From Antedon mediterranea (taxonomy: Eukaryota; Echinodermata; Crinoidea; Comatulida; Antedonidae): DNA of 64,000 nucleotides. The notes under the pieces are model-generated. The model was not told where the DNA came from and did no database searches. It worked only from the letters and a program-made list of their open reading frames with translations. Positions 24,202 to 37,700 of the stretch are shown one piece after another (position 1 is the stretch's first letter; every line of letters begins with the position of its first letter). Position numbers and translations under genes: made by a program. The DNA is taken from NCBI RefSeq assembly GCF_964355755.1, contig NC_092670.1, positions 35,389,795 through 35,453,794 on the forward strand. Reading direction: 5' to 3'.

Positions 24202-24829
24202 TTTGAATTTCAATGGAAAGATTCATTTTTTGGCGTGTACAAATTTTAATTTAAAAATTACCTTTTCCTAATAATATTAAAGTACAAAGTAGAGTCATCT
24301 ATGTTTATAATCAGCCAAGTAGTTTTATAGTTTAATGTATTAATTATATTGATATTTGACTGAATAACAGAGATAATAAAAATAATAAATGAATTAAATA
24401 TTCAGAATTGCAGACTTTAGACTAGTTTACACCAAAATTAAATGGAACAATCCTCATTATTGGTACTATTTGTACGGCAACGTGTACTAAGGGCAAATAG
24501 CAGGTAGTACGCTACGGAACGCTCCATTTTACTCCCGGTACAATCAAATTAATATTTACAACATTGAAATATACATATTTATCATTTAGGTTTAAATATT
24601 TCTCAAATATTATATAAAATTAAAATGTAATTATATTTTATTTATTCAATTAAATTATTATTCGATTAAATATGATAGGACGTACCTGCAAACGTTTGTT
24701 TAATTCAACTGTAAAATGGAACAATCCTCATTTTGGTGACACGTGCGTATACGGCAAAGTTAAAAAATAATAACAAAGGGCGAATAGAATGTGGTGTGGT
24801 TTGAATAAATGAGATGTAAACACGAAGTG
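24202..24829. promoter_or_regulatory. Bidirectional promoter region between GTF3C4 and METTL18
   Basis: 628 bp separate the two start codons, which point away from each other. No clear TATA box was placed for either gene. A segment near 24438-24497 is repeated near 24714-24790: both contain 'atggaacaatcctcatt' followed by 'ttggt...tacggcaa', then 'aagggc.aatag'. One copy sits nearer each gene. Confidence 0.55.
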
Positions 24830-27800
24830 ATGGCAGAATTTCGGTTTGATTTTGTAGTTAAAGATAACGATGTTGAGACTGATTACCCATTAGAAACGCT
24901 GAAAAGTAATTGTGTATTATCAGTGCATATTAAAATATTAATTAATACTGTAGTAGTATTATGTATTTGCCTCCTAGCCTGACCCTAGGCTACTCACACA
25001 CTGTTTATATACTACTACTACTACTGTATGTACTCTCTAGCGTGAGTAGGCCTATATAGTCCTACTACAGACATCTACAGTAGCTAGGCCTATTCTATTT
25101 ATGCCTACTTGATTCAGATGATACAGACTCCCAGGGTGTATATACTATATTTAACTATAATACTGTACTGTACTAGCAAACTATTTCTCTTCTAATTTAG
25201 TAAGTAACAATACTACAGTGTCAGTAAGTAGGCCTACTAAATTCTAATACAGGGTACAGTAACAATTGTCGTATTCGATTGAGAACTTTCAACATAAAGA
25301 TTCGTTGAGTACTTTTTGTATTCGAATTGTAAATTTGTGCTCAACAGAAAGTCATTTGAATAGAAAACGTTGACAACGAAAGCTTTTTCGTTTAAGAACA
25401 ATCTCAACGCTCAAAATACTCTGTTAAAGAAGTACTCAACGGAAAAACTACTCAACGGTCCACTCGAATACGCTAAATGTCTTTTTTTATTCAGCTGCAG
25501 CTGTTCCCGAAAGTACTACTTCAGCAATAGGGCATAAAACATCATCAAAAAGTGCAGAAGAGCTCATCGTTGATCTGTCAGCTGTGGAAGACCAGGTTAT
25601 ATCATACTGTTTTATTTTTGTTTCTTACTGTTACATAATCAATGTTGCAAGAATGTAAAAACATACAGTAGTATGAAAGTATGTAGTATGAAAATGTCCT
25701 GAATGATCACCCCTCAATAATCTTGACACATTCTGTCTGAATAATTTCAACTTTATAACAAAATGAAACATTGTAACAAACTGTAAACAATATTGTGTTT
25801 TCTTTTTTTCAGATTAACCCTGATGACATTGATGTTATTCAAGTTGGAGATATTGATATCAAATACATAAATTCAACAGGGATAGAAGAAGAGATCAGGA
25901 TAGAGGAGTGTGAAAGGGATAATAAAATCACCAATTCAGACAATTTGGCAAAAGCCATTTTAAACCGTTCAGATTTAATCAGTGGGGTTTATGAAGGTAC
26001 TAAGTGTACATTAAAAGGGCACTCAGAGAGTGCAAACCTCCACCTATAATATTAAAACTAAACGTGTTCCCATAAAGCTAGCTATGAACCCATCCTTTAA
26101 AATCTTATGAAAATCGAGCAATAACTTTTTGAGTAATCCTGCTAACAAATATAGAAATAAAGAAACACACCCAATTGACCTCATAACCATTCTGGCAGAG
26201 GTAATAAGGTTGATCATTGTTATCGTGTTTTTAAGCCACTAAACACAACAAAAACTTACAGTGGTATATATATATAATAAATATTAAAATATCATGTAAA
26301 TTAATTTCAAAATTAACTCCTTCTTCTGTCATGTTAGTGCTGCAGCCATTTCTGGGTTTGAATCTACCATATAAAATGCAAAAAACTCCATAAGATGCAC
26401 TGTATCATCATGTATCTATGTTCTGCGTATTTAATTCTTGTCTAACAACAATCTATTTGTTTAACCTTGGCCTCAGGTGGATTGAAAGTATGGGAGTGCT
26501 CTTTAGATCTTGCCAATTTCCTAGCACAAGAAATCACATCATGTGAACATCTTGACGTCCTGGAGTTAGGATGTGGAGCTGGTATCCCAGGGTTATATCT
26601 TATGGCACAGGGTGCTCTAGTACATTTTCAAGATTATGTAAGTTTTAGGTATAGGCCAATAAAAGAGTGCAATTAGTCATTGGGGTGTCGATGTGCCTAT
26701 AGTATCACAACTGATGTTGCATGATACTTAGCCTAAAGTTGCCCTTATGTCGACGTGGAAATCAACTGAACTGTGTTGACATTAGTGCTCCGAGCAACTG
26801 ACAGGCACAACAAAAATGTTGACATAAGCTTAGTTGCTTTCACTTGTCAATGTCTGGGACTGGAAACATCAAATCAAGTCACACGTATGGTATAGGTAAC
26901 TGTGATCAGTTCAATTTTACCGTAAAAGAGCCTGGGCATACACAACTATGAAGCGCACCGTACAGTTTCAGTATTGAAGTAAGTGCTCACACACTAGTTC
27001 CTTTCAGTTCTTTCGGTTGCTCAAGATGTCAACATAAGCGGTCTCATGCAACTATAGTTCCTTTCAGTTTGGTTGAGTTGAGTTCCATGTCGAGTTCTGT
27101 TACCCTTTAGTTCCAAATAATGTTTGACTATCTAAATTTCTTAAAATTCTAATTTACTTCACCTGTTTTTCATTAATAGAATTCCGAAGTACTGGAGCGA
27201 TTAACTGTGCCAAACGTGATTATGAATCAACAGAATAGAGACGATCAAAAAGGAGTTAAAAATAAGAAAGAAAATCAAATAAAACAATCTTGTCGTTATT
27301 TCATTGGTGACTGGTCCGATATGACAGATGTCCTAAAAACCAACAATATACCCAACAAGTAATTTATTTCTATTCTGAAGGCAGTGCATTCATTCAAATT
27401 CACATTTATTCAGCAATATAAATATTTACATTACAGAGATCTTACAGAGACAAGTAATTGTCTGTAGTCGTAAGACCCTTTGGAGAAAAAAAATATAATC
27501 ACAAAGAAAAAACATTTTAAAGGTACAACAAAAAAATAAGTAAAAGTGTGCATACATTCATTATATACATCGACAAAATGGCATATTCCATAATATAAAA
27601 CAAACTAATACATATGTATCTAAAAACACCTTGTTATATTAATATGTTGAAGCTAAAAAGAAAAAATGTGGTATAAAATAAAAAGCATCTCAAAATAATA
27701 TTTCCATCTTGTGAAAGTCAATATACTACTGTACTGGTAGATAGTCTTAATAAATGATGGAATGTTTTTTTTTGTGAATACACAATGAGTTACAAAACAG

Positions 27801-28689
27801 GGTTTTTTATAATAATATTTGTATTTTACTCTTTATTAAGGTATGACGTAATACTGACATCTGAAACAATTTATAATGTGTCTTACTATGAACGCCTTCA
27901 TGATCTATTCTCAGCTTCATTAAAACCAGCAGGCTGTGTGTATCCTTTTGATGAAATAAAATCTAGAAAACTAGTGCTTTGGCTGGGGTACTGTACTGTA
28001 GGTCCAGGATTTCTGAAATGGGAAACAGAGGCGTGCTATCCAACCCCCTACTGTACACCCCCTTAATAGAGAAGAGGCCCCCTAAGCTCTTATAAATATT
28101 ACAAAAGGTATAATAAACAAAATGATCCCAAACAATATGGTCTTGAAAAATATACCCCCCCCCCCTCCCCTACATCCCTCTTCTAGATCCCCAAAAATGT
28201 AGTTAAGCTCTGTCTACACTACTACACTAGTTTGAAAAAAACAAGTGTTATGTGCTCAAATATAGTATTGATATACCCAAACATGGTAGTAATATGACAT
28301 CATCATGTGCATCATAAAGGGGCACGTCACATTTTGATAGTGTAGACAGAGCTTACACTAAAGTATGTTGGGTCAGGGAAAGGTTTTCGTGCTTTAGATA
28401 ACTTCTTAACTTGTTATCAGATATGTAGCAGCAAAGACACACTACTTTGGAGTAGGTGGTGGCACCAGAGTCTTTGAAGAATTTGTTATCAAAAAGCAAA
28501 TGTTTAACATTAGTTGTTGTTGGAAAAATAATGAAGGTAATATTACAGTTTTCATTTCACTGAATCTATAAATACAGTACTTTACAAATACCATTTTTAG
28601 TATTTAATTTTTAACATGATTACACAATGTGTTCTTTGTTCTTGATAGGTTTACAACGTGAAATTTTAAAATTGGAATTCAAAACATAG
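24830..28689 (+). CDS. METTL18: Histidine protein methyltransferase 1 homolog, 8 exons
   Basis: SAM-dependent enzyme that methylates a histidine of ribosomal protein L3. Exons: 24830-24905, 25495-25595, 25813-25996, 26477-26637, 27180-27358, 27841-27939, 28421-28536, 28649-28689. All introns are GT-AG and in phase, giving 318 aa (human 372). The start FRFDF matches the family's FQFNF. SDLISGVYEGGLKVWEC is the family signature. SAM motif I is VLELGCGAG (148-156). HFQDY (170-174), a CRYFIGDW segment, YDVILTSETIYN and AKTHYFGVGGGT follow in the family order. It ends GLQREILKLEFKT. The central insert before CRYF is short and lysine-rich. Divergent from GTF3C4 and convergent with PNPO. Only the first start codon was judged by homology. 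Confidence 0.92.
26025..26205. mobile_element. Short relative of the 17605-19163 repeat
   Basis: Bordered by 'gagagtgcaaacctccacc' and 'tctggcagaggtaat', with 'tttttgagtaatcctgctaa' inside, as in the larger element. Inserted 28 bp after METTL18 exon 3. Confidence 0.55.
27388..27480 (-). mobile_element. Non-LTR retrotransposon tail, minus orientation
   Basis: Minus-strand reading ends '...gctgaataaatgtgaatttg', the TTGAATTTGAA-type tail seen also at 33890, 54660 and 62575. In METTL18 intron 5. The 5' extent is undefined. Confidence 0.4.
28204..28355. mobile_element. Palindromic MITE family 1, full copy
   Basis: 'aagctctgtctacacta' at the left and 'tagtgtagacagagctt' at the right are reverse complements. 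The middle carries 'atgacatcatcatgtgc'. METTL18 intron 6. Confidence 0.85.
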
Positions 28690-29701
28690 AAGAAATTAAA
28701 TTGGTTTTAGATTCGTGAAATGATTAAAAGACCAAGAACGACAGACGATAAGGTGGAGCAGATTTTACCAGAATGGGAGACAGACGATAATGTGAAGCAG
28801 ATTCACGATCCATGCGTCTTAAGCTCTGTCTACACTGTCAAACTTTATGTGACAACAAATGTGATGTGCCCATATATGGACATAATGATGTCATATCACT
28901 CTACCATATTTGGGCACACTTTCGCCTATAATTGTTGTTAGTATGTATTGTAGTACTACGTTCGAGAAAAGATTAAAACATAAAACAAAGTCATGTTATC
29001 TAGTAGTATTCAACACTTTTATTTAAATATTGTATATATAATGATGATAAATAATATTTACTATTCATTTTATAAGCCACACTATGATTTACCTATTCAC
29101 AGCATATGAAAATCTTCAAAATTTTACCACTGTTTTAATTGTGCCCTTAAACAAGCACAATGTCTAGAATAAGGTACTGCAAATACTGTAGTATGTAGAC
29201 ACATAATAGAACCAACAAATTTAAATACATTATAATTTTATAGAATAAGTTTACATGGAGTTGAATGTCAACATGAGCCTGGTAATTACAGTGTCAGTTC
29301 AGATCTTTTTAAAGGACTTTTAACACGGAGCAGTGTACTTGAGTCATTAATATAACTATTGCCATGGAAATACTGAATTATATACAGTAGTACACTATTT
29401 ATCATTTATAACTAATAGTATATTAAGTATATTTATTGTCCAAAAAAGACCCACAGTGCCACAAATAGCCTAAACTGTAACATTTTTTTACAATACAAAA
29501 ATTCAAAAGAAAACTACATAATAGTTAGTGTTGAGTTATAATTAAGTGCATAAAAACCTGAAAGCTTGTAACACTCCCACCTACCTTTTGAATATCTGAA
29601 GCCTAACTTGCAATTACTTACTAGGAAGACCGTTAGATATCATTGCATTTATAGGCCAGCCCTGCCCCTTACAATTATAATTAGCTGTACATCTTCTAGG
29701 C
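28690..29701. other. Convergent intergenic region of METTL18 and PNPO
   Basis: Probable 3' UTRs of both genes. On plus, 'attaaa' near 28972 is a possible METTL18 polyadenylation signal. On minus, 'aataaa' at 29432-29437 would serve PNPO, about 265 nt after its stop. A MITE family 1 copy occupies 28820-28925. Otherwise nothing recognised. Confidence 0.4.
28820..28925. mobile_element. Palindromic MITE family 1, in the METTL18 3' region
   Basis: 'aagctctgtctacactgtca' at the left, with 'gatgtgcccatatatgg' and 'catatcactctaccatattt' inside. The right arm is lost. Begins 131 bp after the METTL18 stop. Confidence 0.7.
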
Positions 29702-32543
29702 CTAGGGTTGTTGTCGTTCATATACCCAATCACCTTCTCCATTATGTAATAGTACTTGATCTACTGTTTCATTTTCTCTGAGCTTTCTAAAGACGATCCT
29801 GTCGTGGATTCGATTGCTTTGACCTTGCCAAAATTCAATTTGATCTGGAATCACTATATACCCTCCCCTGTACAAAACAATGTTTTTGATAATTTTATAA
29901 CTGATCTTAAATGTACAGAATATAAAAATGTCAATAGAGTAGGGCAAAGATCTTGAATCCTTTTTTTTTCTAAGAAAATTATGAGAGTCAAATGGCAGTG
30001 CGATTAAGGCAGGGGTACCGTTTACTGTACCCAAAGAGCCAATAATATTGGAATTTGGTTCGTGGCGGACTCGCTCCTACCTATTTGATATAAATAGTGG
30101 GGAGGGGATAGGGGAGGCTGTAAAAGAACCTCAGAATTAGTTGTAGAATTTTAAAAGTTACCAGAAATCAGGCTTTGGTATAAGTTTACTTTCATCTTGG
30201 TATTTCAATTCCAATTCTTCCTGTTTTTTAATTAGTACCTAAAAAAAAAAATCAATTTTTAATTACCAGCTTTGACATTTACCATCTTATGATGTAAGTT
30301 ATGATGTAAGTTGCAATGTAAGGCAATCTAACAACAGGACACAGCTCACCTTGCTAAGATAGGAACTCCTAATAGTCCTTTGATCTTATTTCTGGCTGCG
30401 ACAACAATACTGTACTATGTACTTATTCTCTGCAACGCGCAGTGTCTGTTAAGGAATGTGGAACTGATCGTGTCGCAGCCACAGATAAACCCTTTGATCT
30501 CTGGAGCTCAGCATCCTGTTGTTAATGTTAGATTGCCTTGCTTTAAACTCATCAATAAAATTGAACAAACATATTTACTGTTACTCGGATTTGCTATCAA
30601 AAGTTTGTATTTTAAATGTTTTTTGATATTGCATGCTTCTATTTTTCACATATTTATGCTACCTTTGTTAAAATGGAAGTTTACTATAGACCATGGCAAA
30701 AAAAATTAAAACAAAATATGGACTGGCAATGCTATATAACTCTCCAGATGTTCCATGTTGGCACCTCTGTGTTATTGTTTATAAATGCACTATTACGTTA
30801 TATTTAATTGAACATTGCTTACATCTCTGCTGCTGATTGGTTGGCTTTGATTGCTAACAGTTGCACCTATTTGACTACATCTTGGTCTTGAATGGAAGTA
30901 TTTACACGACTCCTCCTCAGACAACCTCCTCACTTTTCCGTCAATCCGAACCTGTAATTAAAATGCAGAAACCCATTATGGTATAACAATATCGTACAAC
31001 AATGTGACTGTGATGAACGTCAGTTTACAAAAACAAAACACGTCCTACGTTCAAACGACACATACACTAAACATACACGTTCAACTAAAATTTCCTTTCG
31101 GAAATTTTTTAAATTTTAATTATTTTATAAAGCAAAAAAGAACAGCGTTGTTTTACAAAAATCTATAGACCATTTAATAAGCTCAAAAAATAAAAACTGG
31201 TGGGAAAGGGTATACATGCTCAAAACACAATAATGTGTTAAGTTGTTTGATTTTCAATCTACCGTCTTCGGTGCACAAACTTGTTTAGAACTGTGCTTTT
31301 TAGTATGTGTTCAATGTAGCACAGTAAGTCATAAAACATCATACCTGCTTGTTTAAAGGTTCCCAATAAAACACTAAAGATGCATATGGATTCTCTTTCT
31401 GAAAAAAGACAAATTTTAATTTAATAAATATCGTTGTTTATCAATTATCATCAGTATTCAATCAGTCTTTAAATTTACATTATTTTTGCATCTTGTATCC
31501 TCTGCCTGTGAATGAAAAATGAAATAACAAAAATATGCACAAATCTTAACAACAACAAACTGCTTAAGTTTTCCTAAATTTGAATTAAGAGTTTATTTTG
31601 TACAGATCAAGAAGCCTCCAAAAGTGCTAAATTTAAACCATCTTTTCACTTACAAGTTCTTTCCCTTTGCGACTGTTAAAGTTTGTATAGAACTTGAAAC
31701 CTTCCCTGCAGTAGCCCTTCAAAAGTACCATTCGGGCTGATGGTCTACCTTCTCTAAAACAGTAAATGTGTTATTGATTATAATATAAATATTAAATGTA
31801 GTATTTATAAGAGCCATAAATGTCTCTGAATCTAAATAAAAATTGATCAATTGTGTATATAATACTTAATAAATTACATTAATATGAACTTTGGCCAAAA
31901 ATAAATGTTGGTTTTACGTCCAGGATTTGAATTTGAATTACTTTAATTATTAGCCAGTGTGATGTACCAACATGAGAATGATAGGGTAAAAGTCCAAACT
32001 CTTAACAGTAATCATTCAATCCAACATTCAATACATTTTAAATTGAATAGACGTAGGGGGAAAAATAGCAAATCAGAGGAGGCGTGAAAATATTCTGTTT
32101 TATTTGGCCTATTAAGATCAATTTATATTTAAATTTTCTCAAACTTTTTTTAATTAATTAATTGACAACATGATGAGGACTTCAAATTCTCTCTCTCGAT
32201 TCACCACACCTGATGTTGCACCTGATTAAAATGCGAAGCTCATCTAAATTTCTTACTTTGTAGCTGTGGCAATGGTCATTTTATTTCCTTCTTCAATCTT
32301 GTCATTATTGCATGCTTCCTTAAACCAAGCGTCGAATTGTTGAATGGGATCTTTGCTAGAAAGATGACATTCCAAAAACGCTTCATGTTCGCTTTTGTAT
32401 GCCGTCCTCATATTAGCCACTTCTACATTGTTTATGTCGTTAATTATGCCCGACATACTCCAAAAGTGAGACGTGCTATTTACAAGACACTTTGGCACCG
32501 GACTGATAAGACGTTTTAAAATAAAACCTCTGAATAGAAACAT
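29702..32543 (-). CDS. PNPO: Pyridoxine/pyridoxamine 5'-phosphate oxidase, 6 exons
   Basis: FMN enzyme that oxidises pyridoxine or pyridoxamine phosphate to pyridoxal phosphate with O2. Exons: 32257-32543, 31654-31753, 31345-31398, 30823-30951, 30162-30238, 29702-29867. All junctions are GT-AG and in frame, giving 270 aa (human 261). The family core begins [12 protein letters not shown]. The FMN-binding segments [24 protein letters not shown] and [17 protein letters not shown] follow, then FHSRP..SQIGA, and the C-terminal block [18 protein letters not shown] ends in WVYERQQP. The first ATG adds about 45 basic and hydrophobic residues before the conserved core. This may be a mitochondrial presequence, or the internal Met may be used. 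Confidence 0.93.
30318..30540. mobile_element. Foldback element in PNPO intron 4
   Basis: 'aaggcaatctaacaacagga' near 30319 pairs with 'tcctgttgttaatgttagat' near 30510. An inner pair, 'ggctgcgacaac' and 'gtgtcgcagcc', extends the fold. Confidence 0.65.
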
Positions 32544-33106
32544 CAAATCTTAAAAAAAAACATACAATTTGTTCAATCTGTAAAGGCTTTGCCACTGAAT
32601 ACAAAAAGCCTACCTAAAAAACCTAGGCCCTTTAGTACAGGCCTACTCTATTCAGAAATTATAACTTATTTAAAGTTAATATGATCATCAATCAAGCTGC
32701 GAAGTTAATGTTAACCCAGCCTTATAGTTCAGGCATAGAATGCTACTAACTAGGCCTAGCCCTCAAGAAGGCTAAGCTCACTGTGTACAGCAGTAGCAAG
32801 CCAAGGTCTAGGCATAGCTACTGGGTATGCTTAGTTAGCTGCTGTAGCTAGCCTCTCTATTAGGCTAGTTAGGCCCTGCTGGCCTGGACCTGCTGGCTGG
32901 GCGGACCTGGCCACAACACAACTTCATTCTCACGAGCCTACCAAACTTCATCATAATGCGTCTTCTACTTCCATGGATCGACTTGCTTAGTATTTATCAG
33001 GGATCTCCTTTATCAGATGCCTAATTTGTTTAGAACAGAATATATGAAAATACTAAAAAGATTACGAATCCAATCAATAGGAATTCTACTTTTTTTTATT
33101 TTAAAG

Positions 33107-33180
33107 CTTACCTGTGTTACATAACCAAAGAAATGTTTTTAATAACCGGCGGCGGCCAAACAAAGGTCATTTGTCATGGA
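33107..33180 (-). other. Possible 5' UTR exon end of PNPO
   Basis: On minus, 'taacacag|gtaagc' is a strong donor at 33113/33112, and the GC-rich 'ccgccggt' lies upstream. A matching acceptor, T-run plus 'aag', lies at 32549, just before the PNPO ATG. No coding is implied. Confidence 0.3.
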
Positions 33181-34504
33181 TGAATGATTCTGCGATTAGT
33201 CGATTATTAATATGGGGAGAGAGAGATGTCGGTCTCCAATCAGAGAAGGGTGGATACAAATTAGTAATAATTCATTTCACTTTATTTTTCTAATATCAAT
33301 AATTTATCAATCTCATTAGTAAATGCCTGAGAAATTTACTTCTTAATTTTCTGTAAGATTTCATTAACATGAGATGCACGCAAATTACAATATGAAATAT
33401 CCATCATTGTAAACTATATACTACAGGCCCGCTGTCTAAGCATGTATATTAAGAAGATGGAATCCCATGGAATACAAAGTTAGGCCTACAACATGAACAA
33501 GAACACTTATACAGTACTAACAATCAAAACGCCAATAAGAAAAGTTTTGCATTTAAATGTGCAAGATAGTAGGCCTATAGAAACTGAATTTCTGAATTTC
33601 ATATCTAATATTTTTTTTCACACTATAGATAAATTTCCTTTCGGAAAACTAATAAAACCACTTGTTTTTAATTGAATGCAAAAATATATAGACTATTTAA
33701 TAACCTCAACTGTTATTGTTTTCAGAGGTAGGTTTTGTAAAAATCCTTTCAATAACATTCTTAAAAATAATTTGACCAACATTAAAATGCTCACATTATC
33801 GTGATATTGAACTTCTGATGACCCGTTAAAATGTATAAATATAAATAATATATAAAAGCTATTTAGAAACTGAACCTTTACTCTTTAACCTGCATTCAAT
33901 TCAATTTATTTCGAATTTTATATGAACAATACATACAATAAACATACATACACTTGCACAATGCTAGATCCCGGGGACCTCAACAGCGAACTCAATCGCT
34001 TTGATGGGAAGAACCTTGAAAAATCATATATGAAACACCGTCATGTGTCTCAATACAACGATACTATATAGTCACAGCATACCATAGCAGGCCTATGACT
34101 ATAATACGGTACATTATTCTGGAAACATTTCGAGTGTTTCAAACCTTTGAACTTCTAACATTTATTGCAACCGATTCATTAGTCTTGTGGCTAACTATCA
34201 TTTTGATTGTTTGAGCTTAATAAACGTGACAACGACTTAGAGGCTCGTGCACTAGCATCGGCACTCTAGATAATAAATCCAATCTAAAAAACTGGTCCGC
34301 GACACTAAAATTACCTAAGTAATTTTGGTAGATTTGCTAAATATTAATTTACTTACAGAACGACAAGTTAAAATACAAAAGACGATGAATAAGTTCTATT
34401 TACAATAAATATTCATAAGAAGTGGTTATTTATAACTTATATCATAACTACACTACATTTAACGAAGTTGATGACAATTTCGGAAGATAATTTCCTCATG
34501 CTTG
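33181..34504. other. Intergenic DNA between PNPO and the GPCR gene
   Basis: AT-rich with no gene seen. At 33890-34060, read on minus, there is a retroposon-like 3' end with tail 'aataaattgaattgaat'. Confidence 0.4.
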
Positions 34505-34666
34505 ATTGCCACTAGAGACGCAACACAAAGACGTACGGTAACGCAACGTAAGGCAGTTGAGCAATCACAATTAGCGATAAATTATGCGAACTGTCGCTTA
34601 TCATTGGTCAACACGCTTGCGTTGCGTTTACGTCCTTGCGATACATCCTAGTGGGAACCAAGCTTA
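34505..34666. mobile_element. Inverted-repeat MITE family 2 next to the GPCR stop
   Basis: 'actagagacgcaac...aaagacgta' at the left pairs with 'tacgtccttgcg...cctagtggg' at the right, with 'gcaatcacaattagcga' and 'tgtcgcttatcattgg' as inner arms. Lies 43 bp downstream of the GPCR stop, so it is probably in the 3' UTR. Relatives: 46750-46861 and 59306-59648. Confidence 0.8.
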
Positions 34667-34708
34667 AGCAAAAACATATAACATTTAATACAAAATTAAA
34701 CTTCAAAA

Positions 34709-37700
34709 TCAAAGACTCGTATCCATCATTGTAAACTGCATTGTTGCCGAAGAAACGAGGTCTGACGTAGATGCCTGACTGTCGGATGATTTTCGTTTTT
34801 GTCGATTGTGGCGTCGCTTCCTCAAGTGATTCTTTACATTCAAACATGATAGAGATATCTTCCATTGCTCACGAACATCTTTGTATCGAGCGCAGTGAAA
34901 CACGAAGATAAAAAATCCTTGGAAGGTTAATCCAATAACAAACAATGCCTACAATAATAAAATAAAAAATAGTAATAACTTGCAACACCTAGAGTCTTAG
35001 GTTAAATAGAAATAATGGTTGAGTATTTAGCGCCTAAACACGTTTCTAAAAGTTTGTAAAAAGCAGTGGGTAGATGTTACACATACAGTACTACAACTTA
35101 CATCTTTCACAGTGGCCCCTTCGTGGCGAACTGCTGCCAAAAACGGCGTTAATTTGTCTGTTTACAACGACATTAGTTTGAGAATTTAATTTAGCTGTTC
35201 AATGGTTACTAAAAGAATACATAACGCGTATACCGCATGTAGCTAGTCCCGGGGTTCAATACTGACCTACGTGCCAGGGTTGTAACTCACGACTCTTTAA
35301 CTCCACTCCCTACTAAAGCCTCAAATGTAATTTATAAGCACGAAATTATGAAATACTTTATCCATCCTGTAATTGGCGAGTTTGCTCGCTGTTGGATGCG
35401 TATGAAATATAAACAAAATATACATAAAATTTACAAAAATAATTACAATTGTCCTACCTGGCATACGATTTGAGTTACTTGCAGCGGAGTGTTGACTGAA
35501 TTGTAATTGATGATAGCAGCCGCACCAAACACCCACGTAAGACCAAGAAGAACAAATAAGGCAACTGCACCTCTTAGCTGACTCAAACGATAGTCTCTAT
35601 TGTCTGAAATACAATATTTGAAGATAAAAATAATAACATACTAAATCGTCACCAGGACTAGTTACCTGACGCGCGCACACGCACCGTAAATCATTGTGTG
35701 GGAAATTGCGATATGATCAACACGCCAAAAGCTTTCACTTAAGAATATTAGACCCATTCACTTGGAACTTTCATTCAGGATTAAGAGTTTAAGTAAATGG
35801 TGACTCGATCTGGCAAAACTGGCAAATATTTTTTAAATAATGAGAAACTATAAATTATTCAATTTATAAATTTGAAAATGACTCAAGTAGATTACAAGAA
35901 AAACAGCGTTTGAAAGTTTGCAATAAAATTGTTAAGCTCATAAAATTACCATAATCATGGTTTTGAGTGTTTCCACTTTCATTGACATTAGACGGAGATG
36001 ATGATGCTGGTTAATTTTTGCCTAAATAATGGCAACTTAACTACTTGATACATACTGTCATGCTGTGCTTTGTCTTTAATCACTTTAAGAACAAGTCCAA
36101 AAACCGTTGCGTTGAAAATAACTATCAATGCCATGGGAAAAACAAACACCCAGTAGAAAGTTTTTCTACGCAAGGTGCATCTAAAAATGTAATAACAGCA
36201 TGGTTAGTGTATAGTATATAGTACTTCATTTTCAGTTTTGGAAAGAGAGAAGCTTAAAAGTAGTCTGCACTAACAACTAACAACTTTAGCAAATTTGTCT
36301 GCAAAATGTTTTTTACCGAGTATGATAATAATGTAAAGTGTGCTCTCGTAGACTTCTCTGCAACCTTGCTTTATGCAGTTTGCCCGTCCATATACTAGCA
36401 AATTTAAAACAAACAGCATAAGCATTTCCTTTAGAAACCTAAATACTGATCTACATCTACAATTATGTAGTGTGGATTTATTATTATTGATGAAAAGGTT
36501 AAATAAGAGTGTCATCATTTCTATACACTATCGAACTTTATGTGACAAAAAATGTGATGCGCCCATGGAAATGATGATGTCATATCACTACCATATTTGA
36601 GCATATCACTATCATAATTTGGGCACATCACATTTTTTTCGTCAAACTAGTTTGATAGTGTAGTAGACAGAGATTTAGATCATCCAACTTACGTGAATGC
36701 ACAGTTCGAGTATGTTCCATCATAACATTCCATAGAAAGGAGAAATGGAGTAGAGACTATAAATAATGGCAGCCCTGTAATAACAAATAGTTTCCTTATT
36801 CAAACGTGTCCTTTTTGCAATTAAATTTCACCATCATGGCGATCGTTACTGCTAAATATAGGCCTATTGAAACAACTTTGTCTTTTAGCGTTTTACAACA
36901 AATACACATTATTTTATTATTATTGAATTGAATTGAATTGAAATTTATATTTATACTGCTGGGTAACCTCTTATTTTCACCATAAATTCCTAGCAGCTAG
37001 TGACTATTTGATTCTATATTTTCTTCTTGTGTCGTGTTTGTTTAATTTGTTGATTTGTATTATATTCGTAAAATGTATCTTTTGCCTGAATAAGTAAAAG
37101 AAAAAAAACCCAGAAAAAAACTTGCCCCATGCTATGATACCGCTTCTTAGTACAAAATGCGAAGTGTATTGTGTAAACACTTTCACCAGGGCCAGGTACA
37201 GGTTCACAGCTTCTACTCCATTCCACATCATGGATACAAGTATGAAGTATGAACGAAGAAAGTTTGCCACACGGCAACCACGTATTCCACTAGTCATGGT
37301 TGAACTGATTACGAGTACCAACAGAAGTAGCAATACTGAAACGCTCAGATTGACAAGGATCAAAGTCGGGCGACCTCGTCGTAAGTTGCTAATGATAAAT
37401 GGATTATGGTAAAATATTACATTGACGTCACATCATCAAAATGAGAACAAACTTCAATCAGCTACGTAACTAGATTGACGTTTGTGAATAAATAATTACC
37501 AAAATATGAGTTAAAGGAGAATTATTTTTAGCACTTTCAATGGCATTACACAGTGGTACTTTGCAGAATGGTGGTAATATGGAGGTAGTCATTCGGAGTC
37601 TGCCTGCACTAAGAGATTATATATGTTACAGTAGACATTTATTGGCTGTTCAATGTGTCCCCTCAATACTGTTGAAAAGGGGTAGGTCTACTAAACATCG

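Noticed and set aside
29756-29956. Plus-strand frame opposite PNPO exon 6
   Set aside because: Antisense shadow, with no independent features.
30380-30709. 109-codon plus-strand frame in PNPO intron 4
   Set aside because: Lies across a foldback element and lacks protein-like composition or splice support.
37122-37412. Plus-strand frame opposite the GPCR TM2-TM3 exon
   Set aside because: Antisense shadow of a well-supported exon.
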